A DNA stretch of 64,000 bases, from contig NC_092317.1 in NCBI RefSeq assembly GCF_036785885.1, forward strand, positions 3,660,501-3,724,500. Direction: 5' to 3'. Under the pieces are notes generated by a model that did no database searches, was not told the origin of the DNA, and worked only from the letters and a program-made list of their open reading frames with translations. This stretch comes from Coffea arabica (Eukaryota; Streptophyta; Magnoliopsida; Gentianales; Rubiaceae). Position 1 is the stretch's first letter; each line of letters begins with the position of its first letter. Below are positions 63,490 to 64,000 of this stretch, one piece after another. The translations under genes were made by a program, and so were the position numbers.

Positions 63490-64000
63490 TCAGTGAACAT
63501 TCTGTCCATTCTCAACACCTAGACCGTACAAGACACCAGTATACTTCTCCAGCGAGCCACTAAAGAAGTTCTCTTTCAACTTCCTGAATGTACAAGCTGT
63601 GAGCAAGCTATCTGAACCGGCTTGGTGGCAGACACCAACCCTCTCAACTTCCAAGAGCTCTGCCAGCTTGTTTAATCCACCATGGAGGCTGTTGCAGAAC
63701 TTCATCAAATGCTTGATATCATATATTACCGGAAAGTAGATATTAATCAATGTAAAAAACTCTGCCTGCGTGTCCGGCAGGTTCTGGCATGTGAGGAGCT
63801 TAAGCAAATACCCGAAATCATATCCACTATGAAATGTAACCCAATACACATTATCATTCAAAACAATCCCGGATGACATCAATAGCTCCCCGAAATGCTT
63901 TGCATCAATACCCTTTTCGTTATTCTTCGCAAAATCAAACCCACTCTGCCTCAACAATTCAATGGAATCATTCGCAAAAACATCTTCATTCGGGTTAAAC
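63490..64000 (-). CDS. CAF1: CCR4-associated factor 1 (CAF1) deadenylase, C-terminal part
   Basis: This is a DEDD-type 3'-5' exoribonuclease subunit of the CCR4-NOT complex that shortens mRNA poly(A) tails. Only the last 170 codons are in the window, and the frame is open to the edge, so the gene continues beyond 64000. Visible family stretches: [39 protein letters not shown] (a catalytic Asp), [12 protein letters not shown]-type segment, and [12 protein letters not shown] (the catalytic His/Asp region). It ends [12 protein letters not shown]. Plant CAF1 genes are usually intronless in the coding part, consistent with what is seen. It is probably the counterpart of Arabidopsis At1g80780 or At1g15920 (recalled). 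Confidence 0.94.
   Translation of the reverse strand, partial: FNPNEDVFANDSIELLRQSGFDFAKNNEKGIDAKHFGELLMSSGIVLNDNVYWVTFHSGYDFGYLLKLLTCQNLPDTQAEFFTLINIYFPVIYDIKHLMKFCNSLHGGLNKLAELLEVERVGVCHQAGSDSLLTACTFRKLKENFFSGSLEKYTGVLYGLGVENGQNVH

Overview
The window is nuclear DNA of a flowering plant, almost certainly a eudicot. It has GT-AG introns, AT-rich intergenic DNA, MITEs, a tRNA-derived SINE, and genes that each match a plant family. There is no bacterial, organellar, CRISPR or viral content. The species cannot be fixed from the sequence. All exon boundaries below were placed by hand from reading frame, splice sites and recalled family sequence.

Layout, left to right: NUP96 nucleoporin (+, 1890-7082, with an in-frame TAG in its first coding exon); DCN1-like cullin neddylation factor (+, 8322-12549); DeSI/PPPDE thiol peptidase (-, 13928-15400); plant protein of unknown function with one membrane span and a probable mitochondrial presequence (+, 17831-20208); MAM33/p32-type mitochondrial matrix protein (+, 21152-23356); single-finger C2H2 EAR repressor of the ZFP1/ZFP4 type (-, 27638-28609); a 7.7 kb gene-poor stretch; 60S ribosomal protein L7-1 type (+, 36314-39996) with a roughly 509-bp unit present three times in its first intron; small intronless membrane protein (+, 40679-41029); 40S ribosomal protein SA (+, 44128-46553) with a SINE in its first intron; aquaporin NIP6-1 (-, 48113-50352); a 7 kb repeat-rich stretch; a FACTOR OF DNA METHYLATION XS/XH protein (+, 57515-60358); and the 3' part of a CAF1 deadenylase gene (-, 63490 to the window edge).

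From memory, many of these families sit near the end of Arabidopsis chromosome 1 (about At1g80680-At1g80790). DCN1-like, MAM33-like, FDM1 and CAF1 homologues also lie around At1g15860-At1g15920. The window therefore looks like an ancestral gene order, retained in one piece, whose members were later divided between two Arabidopsis segments. It is not an operon or a dedicated pathway. The genes are mostly housekeeping: nuclear pore, neddylation, ribosome, mRNA decay, mitochondrial matrix, RNA-directed DNA methylation and boron/solute channel.

The observations most worth a second look are the lone nonsense codon in an otherwise intact NUP96, the intronic triplication in the L7 gene, a minimal poly(A) retroposition with a 20-bp target duplication, a duplicated splice-donor region in the DCN1-like gene, and the small YfiM-like membrane protein. 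I found no convincing sign of a wholly new biological system.
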